NCBI RefSeq assembly: GCF_030733845.1
Contig: NZ_CP132311.1
Span: 2,793,501-2,857,500 of the forward strand
Length of the DNA stretch: 64,000 bases
From: Shinella zoogloeoides
Lineage (GTDB): Bacteria; Pseudomonadota; Alphaproteobacteria; Rhizobiales; Rhizobiaceae
Direction: 5' to 3'
Positions 17,277 through 26,249 of the stretch are shown one piece after another. Made by a program: the position numbers and the translations under genes. The number at the start of each line of letters is the position of its first letter. Position 1 is the stretch's first letter. The notes below the pieces were generated by a model. The model did not search any database. It worked only from the letters and a program-made list of their open reading frames with translations, and was not told where the DNA came from.

Positions 17277-18055
17277 TCGAGACATTGCGATGGGAGCCGG
17301 ATGCGGGCTTCGTGCGGCTGGAGCGGCATCTGGCCCGTCTGGCGCGCTCGGCGGCGGAACTCGGCTTGCCGGGAGCGGAAGGGGCACGGAGCGCCTTGCT
17401 TGCGGCGCTACCCCCCTCTGCCCTGCCGGGCATCTCCCCCTCAAGGGGGGAGATCGGCAAGGGGCAGCGGCTTCCCGGGCGGCAAACCACCTCGGCTGCC
17501 GCACCGAACGAAAAGGAAGGCATTGAGCCATCCCCATCGATCTCCCCCCTTGAGGGGGAGATGCCCGGCAGGGCAGAGGGGGGTAGGCCGTACCTGACGC
17601 CTCTCCGCATCCGCCTCGAACTCTTCCCCGACGGCCGCATCGACGTCCAGACGGCCCCCTTCACCCCCCTCGCCCCGGACACGACCTGGCGCATCAAAAT
17701 CGCCGCCACCCGCCTCGCCTCGACCGACCCGCTGCTGCGCCACAAGACCTCCCGCCGCGCCGCCTATGCCGCGGCCCGCGCCGAATTCCCGGCGGCGGAG
17801 GCCGACGAGGTGATCCTTCTCAACGAACGCGGCGAGGTCTGCGAGGGCACCATCACCACGCTCTTCCTCGACGACGGCTCCGGCATGCTGAAGACGCCGC
17901 CGCTTTCCTGCGGCCTGCTCGCCGGTGTGCTCCGCGAAGAGCTTCTGGAAAATGGCAAGGCCGTCGAGGCGGCGCTGCGGCCGGATGACCTGTCGCGCGG
18001 CACGATCTTCACCGGCAATTCGCTGCGCGGGCTGATCCGCTGCGTGCTTTCATGA
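17261..18055 (+). CDS. pabC: PabC-like aminotransferase class IV interrupted in frame by a repeat
   Basis: 264 residues from the ATG at 17261, which has a strong GGGGGA ribosome site inside the end of pabB. The family (4-amino-4-deoxychorismate lyase or related) releases pyruvate to give p-aminobenzoate. Conserved parts are MDLSLIETLRWEPDAGF, the PLP lysine (Lys162, RHKTSRRAAY), the long block EADEVILLNERGEVCEG, and the end FTGNSLRGLI. Residues 50-109 do not belong to the family: they are encoded by a 179-base palindromic repeat (17408-17586) that stays open and rejoins the family sequence at YLTPLRIRLELFPDG. Without it the protein would be about 205 residues, the size I expect of rhizobial relatives. 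Whether the enzyme tolerates the roughly 60-residue insert is unknown. Confidence 0.82.
   Translation: MDLSLIETLRWEPDAGFVRLERHLARLARSAAELGLPGAEGARSALLAALPPSALPGISPSRGEIGKGQRLPGRQTTSAAAPNEKEGIEPSPSISPLEGEMPGRAEGGRPYLTPLRIRLELFPDGRIDVQTAPFTPLAPDTTWRIKIAATRLASTDPLLRHKTSRRAAYAAARAEFPAAEADEVILLNERGEVCEGTITTLFLDDGSGMLKTPPLSCGLLAGVLREELLENGKAVEAALRPDDLSRGTIFTGNSLRGLIRCVLS
17408..17586. repeat. Large palindromic repeat (RIME-like) inside pabC
   Basis: Two perfect 49-base inverted arms (17408-17456 and 17538-17586) flank an 81-base centre. Each arm also holds its own palindrome (ATCTCCCCC, a short loop, then GGGGGAGAT). I recall this kind of arm as a dispersed repeat in Rhizobiales genomes, like the RIME or mosaic palindromic elements, normally between genes. 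Here it lies within a coding region without closing the frame. The exact family name needs a database match. Confidence 0.85.
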
Positions 18056-18213
18056 CGTGCCGGATGCCGGTCGCGGGCGGTTAAACATATCACCGCAGAA
18101 ATTCTTGGCCGCTCTTTATTGTGACAGAAATCTGTGCTCTAGCGCTGCCATACTATGCTAGGGGCCTAGAGCCCTGATTTTCAGCGCAAAGCGGCCGTCC
18201 GCAGGAGACCCAA

Positions 18214-19665
18214 ATGGCAGACAGCACCTATCCGGTTTATGGCGAGATCACCGGTCCGATCGTGATGATCGGCTTCGGCTCCATCGGGCGCGGCACGCTG
18301 CCGCTGATCGAGCGCCATTTCAAGTACGACCGGAACCGGCTGATCGTCATCGAGCCGCGCGAAGACGCCGCCGACGCCGAGATCTATGCCCGCCATGGCG
18401 TGCGCCACATCAAGGCGCATGTCACCAAGGAGAACTACAAGGACCTCCTGAAACCGCTCCTTCAGGAAGGCGAAGGCCAGGGATTCTGCGTCAACCTCTC
18501 CGTCGATACCGGTTCGCTCGACCTCATCAAGCTCTGCCGCAAGCTCGACGTGCTCTACATCGACACGGTCGTCGAGCCCTGGCTCGGCTTCTACTTCGAC
18601 AAGGGCATGAAGAACGCCGACCGCACGAACTACGCCCTGCGCGAAACCGTGCGCAAGGAGAAGGAAAAGCACCCGGGCGGCACGACGGCCGTTTCCACCT
18701 GCGGCGCCAACCCGGGCATGGTCTCCTGGTTCGTCAAGCAGGCGCTGCTCAATCTCGCCAAGGACCTTGAGCTGAAGTTCGAAGAGCCCTCGCAGGACGA
18801 CCGCGAAGGCTGGGCCAAGCTGATGAAGAAGGTCGGCGTCAAGGGCGTGCACATCGCCGAGCGCGATACCCAGCGCACCAAGAACCCGAAGCCCTTCAAC
18901 ACCTTCTGGAACACCTGGTCCGTCGAGGGCTTCATCTCCGAGGGCCTGCAGCCGGCCGAGCTCGGCTGGGGCACCCACGAGAACTGGATGCCGAAGAACG
19001 CCAAGAAGCACAAGAAGGGCAGCAAGGCCGCAATCTACCTGGAACAGCCGGGCGCCAATACGCGCGTGCGCTCCTGGTGCCCGACGCCCGGCCCGCAATA
19101 CGGCTTCCTCGTCACCCACAACGAATCGATCTCGATCGCCGACTACTTCACGGTGCGCGACAAGGACGGCGACGTCACCTTCCGCCCGACCTGCCATTAC
19201 GCCTATCATCCCTGCAACGACGCCGTCCTGTCGCTGCACGAGATGTTCGGCAACGGCGGCAACCAGCAGCCCACCCTGCACGTCCTCGACGAGAACGAGC
19301 TGGTCGACGGCGTCGACGAGCTCGGCGTGCTGCTCTACGGCCACGACAAGAACGCCTACTGGTACGGTTCGCGCCTGTCGCTGGAAGAAACCCGCCGCAT
19401 CGCGCCCTACCAGAACGCGACCGGCCTGCAGGTGACCTCCGCCGTGCTCTCCGGCATGGTCTGGGCGCTCGAGAACCCGAAGGCCGGCATCGTCGAGACG
19501 GACGAGATCGACTACAAGCGCTGCCTCGAAGTTCAGACGCCCTATCTCGGCCCGGTCGAAGGCCACTATACCGACTGGACCCCGCTCGACGGCCGCCCGG
19601 GCCTGTTCCCGGAAGACCTCGACACGAAGGACCCGTGGCAGTTCAAGAACATCCTGGTGCGCTGA
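18214..19665 (+). CDS. hss: Homospermidine synthase
   Basis: 483 residues. The enzyme uses NAD+ to join two putrescine units (or spermidine plus putrescine) into sym-homospermidine, the main long polyamine of rhizobia. The N-terminal Rossmann motif is IVMIGFGSIGRGTLPL. Further family signatures are VIEPREDAADAEI, NLSVDTGSLDLIKLCR, IDTVVEPWLGFYFD, STCGANPGMVSWFVKQALL and the C-terminal YGHDKNAYWYGSRLS. Length and motifs are intact. It is a single-gene unit with a terminator at 19685. Confidence 0.95.
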   Translation: MADSTYPVYGEITGPIVMIGFGSIGRGTLPLIERHFKYDRNRLIVIEPREDAADAEIYARHGVRHIKAHVTKENYKDLLKPLLQEGEGQGFCVNLSVDTGSLDLIKLCRKLDVLYIDTVVEPWLGFYFDKGMKNADRTNYALRETVRKEKEKHPGGTTAVSTCGANPGMVSWFVKQALLNLAKDLELKFEEPSQDDREGWAKLMKKVGVKGVHIAERDTQRTKNPKPFNTFWNTWSVEGFISEGLQPAELGWGTHENWMPKNAKKHKKGSKAAIYLEQPGANTRVRSWCPTPGPQYGFLVTHNESISIADYFTVRDKDGDVTFRPTCHYAYHPCNDAVLSLHEMFGNGGNQQPTLHVLDENELVDGVDELGVLLYGHDKNAYWYGSRLSLEETRRIAPYQNATGLQVTSAVLSGMVWALENPKAGIVETDEIDYKRCLEVQTPYLGPVEGHYTDWTPLDGRPGLFPEDLDTKDPWQFKNILVR

Positions 19666-19684
19666 ACCACTGGCACGATCACGA

Positions 19685-19719
19685 CGAAGACGCCCGCGGC
19701 AAAACCGCGGGCGTCTTCG
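19685..19719 (+). terminator. Terminator hairpin of hss
   Basis: GAAGACGCCCGCGG, a CAAAA loop and CCGCGGGCGTCTTC form a perfect stem of at least 14 bp, 20 bases after the stop. The following GCTTTC is a weak T-tract. Confidence 0.75.
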
Positions 19720-19837
19720 CTTTCAATGGGATAATGCCGGTTCGCCGGGCGGCGCGTCTTGCTTTCGAACAGTCTTCGCGGCATGTTCTGCCGAACCGGA
19801 CGGGTGGTTCGCGCCGCCGTGACCTTGGGAGAACCAG

Positions 19838-20209
19838 ATGAAGCCGATCACAGCCCTGAGCCTGCTTGCCGCCGCCGCCGCGCTCGCCTCCTGCCAGACC
19901 GAACGCGCGCCGCGCGACATGCCGGTGTCCCAGCGGCCCATGCCGACAGGGGTGGAAGGCGCCTGGGTGGATCCGAACGGCATCGTCTCGACCTTCGCGG
20001 CAGGCACGTTCACGACGCGCACGACCGACACCAACCAGCTTCTGGCCTCGGGCACCTACGTCAACAATTCGCCGACGCTGGTCGAGATCAACATGACCTC
20101 GCTGGTGCGCAACACGCAGTCCAAGGTCAATTGCGCGCTGGTCAGCCAGAGCCAGCTCAACTGCACCACGGCCGAGGGTGCGCAGTTCTCGCTCTCCCGC
20201 CGCGCCTGA
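19838..20209 (+). CDS. omp10: Omp10-like outer-membrane lipoprotein
   Basis: 123 residues. The signal peptide ends in a lipobox (ALASC, Cys19), so the mature protein is lipid-anchored. The rest matches Brucella Omp10 in my memory: [53 protein letters not shown] and the Cys pair [13 protein letters not shown]. Omp10 is an outer-membrane lipoprotein antigen of unknown biochemical role in Rhizobiales. The gene is a single transcription unit, with a terminator at 20228. Confidence 0.85.
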   Translation: MKPITALSLLAAAAALASCQTERAPRDMPVSQRPMPTGVEGAWVDPNGIVSTFAAGTFTTRTTDTNQLLASGTYVNNSPTLVEINMTSLVRNTQSKVNCALVSQSQLNCTTAEGAQFSLSRRA

Positions 20210-20227
20210 GCCGGGGCAGATATCCGC

Positions 20228-20251
20228 AAAAGGGCCGCAAGGCCCTTTTTT
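20228..20251 (+). terminator. Rho-independent terminator of the Omp10-like gene
   Basis: AAAAGGGCC, GCAA, GGCCCTTTTTT: a classical hairpin with a U-tract, 19 bases after the stop. Confidence 0.88.
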
Positions 20252-20418
20252 CGTTTCCTCTCATGAACATGGCAGCGCTCCGCCGCGCCGTCTTTTCGCT
20301 TGAAGTTGCCGGCAAGCGGTGAAAACATCCGCCGGCCGGCTGTCAACTTTCCGGTCTATGGAATGCAGATGGCCCCTCCCGCGCCGTCGATCGCGGGCAA
20401 ACGAGGAGAACAGGACCC

Positions 20419-22371
20419 ATGACGATTTTCCGATCCGGCCTTCTGGCCGCCTCCCTTATCGCGCTCTCCGGCGGCTCGGCGCTTGCGGATTACGAGCTGA
20501 ACATCCTGCACATCAACGACCTGCATTCGCGCATCGAGGCGATCAACAAGTTCGATTCGACCTGCTCGGCCGAGGAGGAAGGCAAGGGCGAATGCTTCGG
20601 CGGTGTCGCGCGCCTCAAGGCTGCGATCGATGCGGAGCGCCAGAAGCTTTCCGGCAAGAACGTGCTGCTCCTCAATGCCGGCGACAATTTCCAGGGCTCA
20701 CTCTTCTACACGACCTATAAGGGCGCGGCCGAAGCCGAATTCCTCAACCTCATGAAGTTCGACGCGATGACCGTCGGCAACCATGAGTTCGACGACAGCG
20801 AGGACGGGCTCGCGACTTTCCTCGACAAGGTGCAGTTCCCCGTCGTCACCGCCAATGTCGCGGCCAGCGCCAGTTCGAAGCTCGGCGACCGCATCAAGCC
20901 CTTCATCGTGATCGAGCAGGGCGGACAGAAGATCGGCATCGTCGGCGCCGTGGCGAACGATACGGCCGAACTCTCCTCCCCCGGCCCGAACGTGCTGATC
21001 GGCAATGACGTCGCCGACATCACCGCCGCCATCGGCGAGCTGAAGAAAGAGGGCGTCAACAAGATCGTCGCGCTGACCCATGTCGGCTATCCCCGCGACC
21101 TTGCGGCCATCGCAAAGATCCCGGATGTGGACGTCGTGGTCGGCGGCCATACCAACACCTTCCTCTCCAACACCTCGGACAAGGCCGAAGGCCCCTATCC
21201 CACGCTGGTCGACAATCCCGGCGGCTACAAGGTGCCGGTCGTGCAGGCGGGCGCCTATACGAAATATCTCGGCAACCTGAAGGTCGTCTTCGACGATGCC
21301 GGCGTCGTCAAGGAAAGCTCCGGCGAGCCGATCCTGATCGACGCATCGATCAAGCCGGACGAGGCCGTCCTTGCCCGCATCAAGGATCTTGCCGGCCCCA
21401 TCGAGGAGCTGAAGAACAAGATCGTCGCCGAAACCGCCGAGCCGATCGACGGTTCGCGCGAGACCTGCCGTGCCGCCGAATGCGCCATGGGCAACCTGGT
21501 GACGGACGCCATCCTCGACCGCACCAAGGACCAGGGCATGACCATCGCCATCACCAATGGCGGCGGCCTGCGCTCCTCCATCGACGGCGGCCCGGTCTCG
21601 ATGGGCGAAGTGCTGTCGGTCCTGCCGTTCCAGAACACGGTCGCGACCTTCCAGCTCAAGGGGTCGGACCTCGTCGCAGCGCTGGAAAACGGCCTCAGCC
21701 AGATCGAGGAAGGCGCCGGGCGCTTCCCGCAGGTCTCCGGCATGAAATATTCCTTCGACAGGTCCAAGCCGGCCGGCAGCCGCGTCTTCTCGGTCGAGGT
21801 CAAGGAGGGCGACGCCTTCGTACCGCTCGACCCCGCCAAGACCTACGGCGTCGTCTCCAACAACTACATGCGTTCGGGCGGCGACGGCTATTCGGTCTTC
21901 GCCAAGTCCGGCCTGAACGCCTACGATTTCGGCCCGAACCTCGAACTGGTCGTCGCCGACTATCTCGCTGCCCACCGCCCCTATAAGCCTTATACGGATG
22001 GACGCATCACCGAAGTCGCGACTGGAGTAGTACTGGAGACCCAGGCCACGACCGACACGTCGACAGCCGACGATGCGAAGCCGGCAACCGGCGAAGCCTC
22101 CACGGACACGGCCGCAAAATCGACCGAGGGCACCGCGACCACCGGCGACGCCGCGGCCACGGCAATGGAGGCGGAAACCGCCACGAGCGCATCCGGCACG
22201 GCCGCGACGGCTGGCGGCAAGCATGTCATCGCGCGCGGCGACACGCTCTGGGATATCGCCAAGGCGGCCTATGGCGACGGCGCGCTGTGGCGCAAGATCG
22301 CGGAGGCAAACGGCAATCCGCGGCCCCGCGCGCTGCATGTCGGCACGGAGCTTTCGATCCCGGCCAAATAA
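20419..22371 (+). CDS. Periplasmic 5'-nucleotidase fused to LysM
   Basis: 650 residues. A signal peptide (cleavage near ALADYE, residue 24) is followed by a metallophosphatase domain: LNILHINDLHSRIE, LLNAGDNFQGSLFY, VGNHEFDDSEDG, ALTHVGYPRDLAAI and VVVGGHTNTFL supply the two-metal site. The 5'-nucleotidase C-terminal domain (about 330-530) has NGGGLRSSIDGGPVSMGEVL and NNYMRSGGDGYSVF. A Thr/Ala-rich linker of about 70 residues leads to a C-terminal LysM domain (HVIARGDTLWDIAKAAYGDG). The enzyme would salvage nucleotides in the periplasm, and LysM would tether it to peptidoglycan. The linker and LysM are not part of the classical UshA layout. An own terminator lies at 22395. Confidence 0.92.
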   Translation: MTIFRSGLLAASLIALSGGSALADYELNILHINDLHSRIEAINKFDSTCSAEEEGKGECFGGVARLKAAIDAERQKLSGKNVLLLNAGDNFQGSLFYTTYKGAAEAEFLNLMKFDAMTVGNHEFDDSEDGLATFLDKVQFPVVTANVAASASSKLGDRIKPFIVIEQGGQKIGIVGAVANDTAELSSPGPNVLIGNDVADITAAIGELKKEGVNKIVALTHVGYPRDLAAIAKIPDVDVVVGGHTNTFLSNTSDKAEGPYPTLVDNPGGYKVPVVQAGAYTKYLGNLKVVFDDAGVVKESSGEPILIDASIKPDEAVLARIKDLAGPIEELKNKIVAETAEPIDGSRETCRAAECAMGNLVTDAILDRTKDQGMTIAITNGGGLRSSIDGGPVSMGEVLSVLPFQNTVATFQLKGSDLVAALENGLSQIEEGAGRFPQVSGMKYSFDRSKPAGSRVFSVEVKEGDAFVPLDPAKTYGVVSNNYMRSGGDGYSVFAKSGLNAYDFGPNLELVVADYLAAHRPYKPYTDGRITEVATGVVLETQATTDTSTADDAKPATGEASTDTAAKSTEGTATTGDAAATAMEAETATSASGTAATAGGKHVIARGDTLWDIAKAAYGDGALWRKIAEANGNPRPRALHVGTELSIPAK

Positions 22372-22394
22372 GGACAATTTGTCTCCACTTTTTC

Positions 22395-22432
22395 TGCCGG
22401 TCCGGGCTTTCCCGGACCGGCATTTCTTTTTA
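22395..22432 (+). terminator. Terminator after the nucleotidase gene
   Basis: TGCCGGTCCGGG, CTTT, CCCGGACCGGCA: a perfect 12-bp stem followed by TTTCTTTTT, 23 bases after the stop codon. Confidence 0.88.
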
Positions 22433-22470
22433 GAACCGTTCTGAACGGAACGGCCCTCGCCGCGTATAAG
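22429..22470 (+). promoter_or_regulatory. Predicted hemH promoter with an Irr-type (ICE) palindrome
   Basis: The 17-base near-palindrome TTTAGAA-CCG-TTCTGAA (22429-22445) closely resembles the rhizobial iron control element recognised by Irr (consensus as I recall TTTAGAA-N3-TTCTAAA, one mismatch here). It overlaps a -35-like CTGAAC (22441-22446). An 18-base spacer and a -10 TATAAG (22465-22470) follow, 30 bases before hemH. Repression of haem synthesis by Irr when iron is low is known in this group; its use here is inferred. Confidence 0.5.
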
Positions 22471-22499
22471 AACGACAACCAGCACGCACAGGATCAACC

Positions 22500-23528
22500 A
22501 TGGACATCGTCGCCAAGCCCGCCGACCATCCGCCCGTCAAGCATGGCAAGGTCGGCGTGCTGCTCGTCAATCTCGGCACACCCGACGGCACGGACTACGC
22601 GTCGATGCGGCGCTACCTGAAGGAGTTTCTGACCGACAAGCGCGTGATCGAGTGGCCGAGGATCGCCTGGTATCCGATCCTCTTCGGCATCGTGCTCAAC
22701 ACCCGCCCCGGCAAGGTCGGCAAGGCCTACGAGACGATCTGGAACAAGGACAGGAACGAGAGCTACCTGCGCACCTATACGCGCAGCCAGGCCGAACTGA
22801 TGGCGACGGCCCTCAAGGACTATTCCGAGGTCGTCGTCGACTGGGCCATGCGCTACGGCCAGCCCTCGATCGCCTCGCGCATGGAATACCTGCACAAGCA
22901 GGGCTGCGAGCGCATCCTCGTCTTCCCGCTCTATCCGCAATATGCCGCGGCGACAACGGCGACCGTCAACGACAAGGCCTTCGAGACACTGCTCAAGATG
23001 CGCTGGCAGCCGGCGCTGCGCACCGTGCCGCCCTATCACGACGATCCGGCCTATATCGATGCGCTCGCCGTCTCCATCGAAAAGCACCTTGAGACGCTCG
23101 ACTGGGAGCCGGAGCGCGTGCTGACCTCCTTCCACGGCATTCCCAAAAGCTATTTCGAAAAGGGCGACCCCTACTACTGCCAGTGCCAGAAGACCGCCCG
23201 GCTGCTGCGCGAACGGCTCGGCTGGTCCGGAGAGAAGCTGATGGTCACCTTCCAGTCGCGCTTCGGGCCGGAGGAATGGCTCCAGCCCTATACCGACAAG
23301 ACCGTCGAGAAGCTGGCGCAGGACGGCATCAAGCGCATCGCCGTGCTCAATCCGGGCTTCGTTTCCGATTGCCTGGAAACGCTGGAAGAGATCGCCGAAC
23401 AGGCCGCCGAAAGCTTCCTGCACAATGGCGGCGAGAAGTTCGCGCACATCCCCTGTCTCAATGACTCGCCGGAGGGCATGGCCGTGCTGGAAAAGGTCGT
23501 CAGGCGCGAGCTTTCCGGCTGGGTCTGA
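22500..23528 (+). CDS. hemH: Ferrochelatase
   Basis: 342 residues. It inserts ferrous iron into protoporphyrin IX in the last step of haem synthesis, at the inner face of the membrane. Motifs: VGVLLVNLGTPDGTDYASMR near the start, WAMRYGQPSI, IPLYPQYA-like LVFPLYPQYAAATT, the catalytic-His segment LTSFHGIPKSYFEKGDPY, and VTFQSRFGPEEWLQPYTD. The iron-ligand region near PGFVSDCLETLEEI is intact. The length is normal. A possible Irr operator overlaps its promoter at 22429-22470. Confidence 0.96.
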   Translation: MDIVAKPADHPPVKHGKVGVLLVNLGTPDGTDYASMRRYLKEFLTDKRVIEWPRIAWYPILFGIVLNTRPGKVGKAYETIWNKDRNESYLRTYTRSQAELMATALKDYSEVVVDWAMRYGQPSIASRMEYLHKQGCERILVFPLYPQYAAATTATVNDKAFETLLKMRWQPALRTVPPYHDDPAYIDALAVSIEKHLETLDWEPERVLTSFHGIPKSYFEKGDPYYCQCQKTARLLRERLGWSGEKLMVTFQSRFGPEEWLQPYTDKTVEKLAQDGIKRIAVLNPGFVSDCLETLEEIAEQAAESFLHNGGEKFAHIPCLNDSPEGMAVLEKVVRRELSGWV

Positions 23529-23620
23529 GCCCACATTAATTCTTCTTCCCGTCCAAATAGACTGGCATCGCGGCGCGTATTGCCTACAGTAGCGCCGCAT
23601 TGCATTTTGGAGAGAAGAAC

Positions 23621-24655
23621 ATGGATTTTGCCGGACTGGATATCGTCGTCATCGCCCTTGTGGTGCTGGTCATCCTGATCCTGTTTGCCGGGATCAAGAC
23701 GATCCCGCAGGGTTACCAGTACACGGTCGAACGCTTCGGCCGCTATACGCGCACGCTCCAGCCCGGCCTCAACCTGATCATCCCGTTCATCGACCGCATC
23801 GGCGCGAAGATGAACGTCATGGAACAGGTGCTGGATATCCCGACCCAGGAAGTCATCACCCGCGACAATGCGAGCGTGGCCGCCGATGGCGTCGCCTTCT
23901 ACCAGGTGCTCAACCCCGCACAGGCCGCCTATCAGGTCGCCAACCTGGAAAACGCGATCCTCAACCTCACCATGACCAACATCCGCTCCGTCATGGGCTC
24001 GATGGATCTCGACGAACTCCTGTCCAACCGCGACGTCATCAACGACAAGCTGCTGCGCGTGGTCGATGAAGCGGCCAATCCCTGGGGCATCAAGATCACC
24101 CGCGTCGAGATCAAGGACATCGCGCCGCCGAAGGATCTGGTCGATTCGATGGGCAGGCAGATGAAGGCCGAGCGCGAGAAGCGCGCGCAGGTGCTGGAGG
24201 CCGAGGGCGCCCGCAATGCGCAGATCCTGCGCGCCGAAGGCGCCAAGCAGTCCGCCATCCTCGAGGCCGAGGGCCAGCGCGAAGCGGCATTCCGCGACGC
24301 CGAAGCCCGCGAGCGCCTGGCGGAAGCCGAAGCCAAGGCGACGAAGATGGTGTCGGAGGCGATCGCCGCCGGCGATGTCCAGGCGATCAACTACTTCATC
24401 GCGCAGAAATACACCGAAGCCATGGCCGCGATCGGCAAGGCGCCGAATTCCAAGATCGTGCTGATGCCGATGGAAGCCTCCTCGCTCATCGGTTCGCTCG
24501 GCGGCATCGGCGCCATTGCCAAAGAGGTGTTCGGCGACGGTTCTGCGCCCGCCGGCAACGCGCAGCGCATCCGCCAGTCGACGCCGGCGACCACCACGAC
24601 CGCAGCGACGCCCGCCTTCCGCAATCCGTTCGACACGCCGCCGCAAGGAAGCTGA
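23621..24655 (+). CDS. qmcA: SPFH/band-7 membrane protein (QmcA-like)
   Basis: 344 residues from the ATG at 23621, chosen over an in-frame ATG at 23600 because a GGAGAG ribosome site precedes it. The N-terminal span ([18 protein letters not shown]) anchors it, with [20 protein letters not shown] opening the SPFH domain. A long Ala/Glu/Arg-rich coiled coil (about 170-265) follows, as in stomatin/QmcA proteins. These form membrane rings that organise microdomains and interact with proteases. The NfeD gene starts two bases after its stop, the classical SPFH-NfeD operon. Confidence 0.92.
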   Translation: MDFAGLDIVVIALVVLVILILFAGIKTIPQGYQYTVERFGRYTRTLQPGLNLIIPFIDRIGAKMNVMEQVLDIPTQEVITRDNASVAADGVAFYQVLNPAQAAYQVANLENAILNLTMTNIRSVMGSMDLDELLSNRDVINDKLLRVVDEAANPWGIKITRVEIKDIAPPKDLVDSMGRQMKAEREKRAQVLEAEGARNAQILRAEGAKQSAILEAEGQREAAFRDAEARERLAEAEAKATKMVSEAIAAGDVQAINYFIAQKYTEAMAAIGKAPNSKIVLMPMEASSLIGSLGGIGAIAKEVFGDGSAPAGNAQRIRQSTPATTTTAATPAFRNPFDTPPQGS

Positions 24656-24657
24656 GC

Positions 24658-25116
24658 ATGATCCAGCGCATTGTCACGGAACTGGGCCCGTGGGCCTGGT
24701 GGGTGCTCGGGATCGTCCTCCTGATCCTCGAAGTGCTGATGCCCGGCGTCTTCCTCGTCTGGATCGGCATCGCGGCGATCATCACCGGCGCCCTCTCCCT
24801 GCTGCTCTGGGAGCAGGCCTTCTGGGCCTGGCAGGCACAATGGCTCGTCTTCGCCGTCCTGTCACTGGCGGCCGCCCTGATCGGCCGGCGCATCATCAGC
24901 ACCCGCGGCGAGACGAGCGACCAGCCGCACCTCAACCAGCGCGGCCAGAGCCTTGTCGGCCGGACGGCGACGCTGGAGCAGCCGATCAGCGAAGGCCGCG
25001 GCCGCATCCGCCTCGACGATACGATGTGGAGCGTTCAGGGACCGGACCTGCCGGTCGGCGCACGCGTGCGCGTCACGGCCAGCAACGGCCGCGACCTCAC
25101 CGTGGAACCGATCTGA
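24658..25116 (+). CDS. NfeD family membrane protein (short form)
   Basis: 152 residues. Three hydrophobic spans lie at about 10-85 (WAWWVLGIVLLILEVLMPGVF, then the next two). A soluble C-terminal OB-fold follows: GQSLVGRTATLEQPISEGRGR, DTMWSVQGPDLPVGARVRV, GRDLTVEP. It is the short NfeD1b form, without the ClpP-like protease domain, and is always encoded with an SPFH protein, as here. It is thought to assist assembly or proteolysis around SPFH rings. It converges on kdsD with only six bases between stops. Confidence 0.92.
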   Translation: MIQRIVTELGPWAWWVLGIVLLILEVLMPGVFLVWIGIAAIITGALSLLLWEQAFWAWQAQWLVFAVLSLAAALIGRRIISTRGETSDQPHLNQRGQSLVGRTATLEQPISEGRGRIRLDDTMWSVQGPDLPVGARVRVTASNGRDLTVEPI

Positions 25117-25122
25117 CGGTTC

Positions 25123-26118
25123 TCAGGCGACGCCGATCCTCAGTAGATCGTGGAAATGCACGATGCCGACGGGGCGGAACGTCTCGTCGGTGACGATCAG
25201 CGCGGAGATGTTGTGCTGGTTGAGGAGCCCGAGCGCGGCGGTCGCCAGCGTGGACGGCTTCACCGTCTTCGGGTTGCGCGTCATCACGTCGTCGACATCG
25301 AGCTCGGAGAGGTTGCGCGTCAGGTTGCGCGCGATGTCGCCGTCCGTGACGATGCCGACGAGAATGCCGTCATTGTTGATGACGCCGACGCAGCCGTAGC
25401 GTTTCTGCGCCAGCATATGCACCGCATCCGGCATCGAGGTGCCGAGGGCCACGAGCGGCATGTTCTCCCCGCTGTGCATGATGTCGCCGATATGGGAAAG
25501 GCTCGCGCCCAGCTTGCCGCCCGGATGGAAGGTCTTGAAATCCGTCGCCGTGAAGCCCCGCGCCTCGAGCAGCGCGACGGCGATGGCATCGCCAAGCGCA
25601 AGCTGCATCAGGGTCGAGGTGGTCGGCGCAAGCCCATGCGGGCAGGCTTCCAGCGCCTTGGGCAGCAGCAACACCGTATCGGCCGCCCGGGCCAGCGCCG
25701 AGCGCTCGCCGGAGGTCATGGCGATCAGCGGAATGGAAAAGCGGCGGGAATAGGTGACGATGCCTTGCAGTTCGGCGGTCTCGCCGCTCCAGGACAGCGC
25801 GAGGATCACGTCGTCGCGCCCGATCATGCCGAGGTCGCCATGGTTGGCCTCGACGGGATGCACGAAGAAGGAGGGCGTGCCGGTCGAGGCGAGCGTCGCG
25901 GCGATCTTCACCCCGATATGACCAGACTTGCCAATGCCGGTCACGATGACACGCCCGCCGATATCGCCGATGCGGCGCACGGCATCGCAGAAGGCGTCGT
26001 GCAGGTCGCCTTGCAATGCCGTCGAGAGGGCAACCAGCCCCGCCCTTTCGGTCTCGACCGTGCGGATCGCGGAGGCAATCGCGCCGCCGCCGTCATATTT
26101 AATCTGTCGCGTGATCAT
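25123..26118 (-). CDS. kdsD: Arabinose-5-phosphate isomerase (KpsF/GutQ family)
   Basis: 331 residues. It interconverts ribulose-5-phosphate and arabinose-5-phosphate, the precursor of Kdo in lipopolysaccharide. The SIS domain (about 35-180) has VTGIGKSGHIGVKIAATL, FVHPVEANHGDLGMI and LSWSGETAEL. FKTFHPGGKLGASL marks the linker, and two CBS domains close the protein (ALGTSMPDAVHMLAQKRYG; MTRNPKTVKPSTLATAAL). All active-site positions I know are in place. It is divergent from the outer-membrane beta-barrel gene. Confidence 0.93.
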   Translation of the reverse strand: MITRQIKYDGGGAIASAIRTVETERAGLVALSTALQGDLHDAFCDAVRRIGDIGGRVIVTGIGKSGHIGVKIAATLASTGTPSFFVHPVEANHGDLGMIGRDDVILALSWSGETAELQGIVTYSRRFSIPLIAMTSGERSALARAADTVLLLPKALEACPHGLAPTTSTLMQLALGDAIAVALLEARGFTATDFKTFHPGGKLGASLSHIGDIMHSGENMPLVALGTSMPDAVHMLAQKRYGCVGVINNDGILVGIVTDGDIARNLTRNLSELDVDDVMTRNPKTVKPSTLATAALGLLNQHNISALIVTDETFRPVGIVHFHDLLRIGVA

Positions 26119-26249
26119 GCGGCCTCGTTAGCGCTTTTGCTCCAAACTGTCCATTGCGAACGTAGACGCGCATTGCGCCTCGGTAGCAACCAAGCGTTAA
26201 CCATGACGGTTTACGTTCGCTTAGGAAATTCGAGATTCGCAGGCCGATC

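Noticed and set aside
14193-17537. Very long open frame on the minus strand (over 1,100 codons) opposite pepF and pabB
   Set aside because: It has no family motifs, is rich in Arg/Ala/Gly/Asp in a pattern typical of antisense frames at high G+C, and lies opposite two genes with clear conserved domains.
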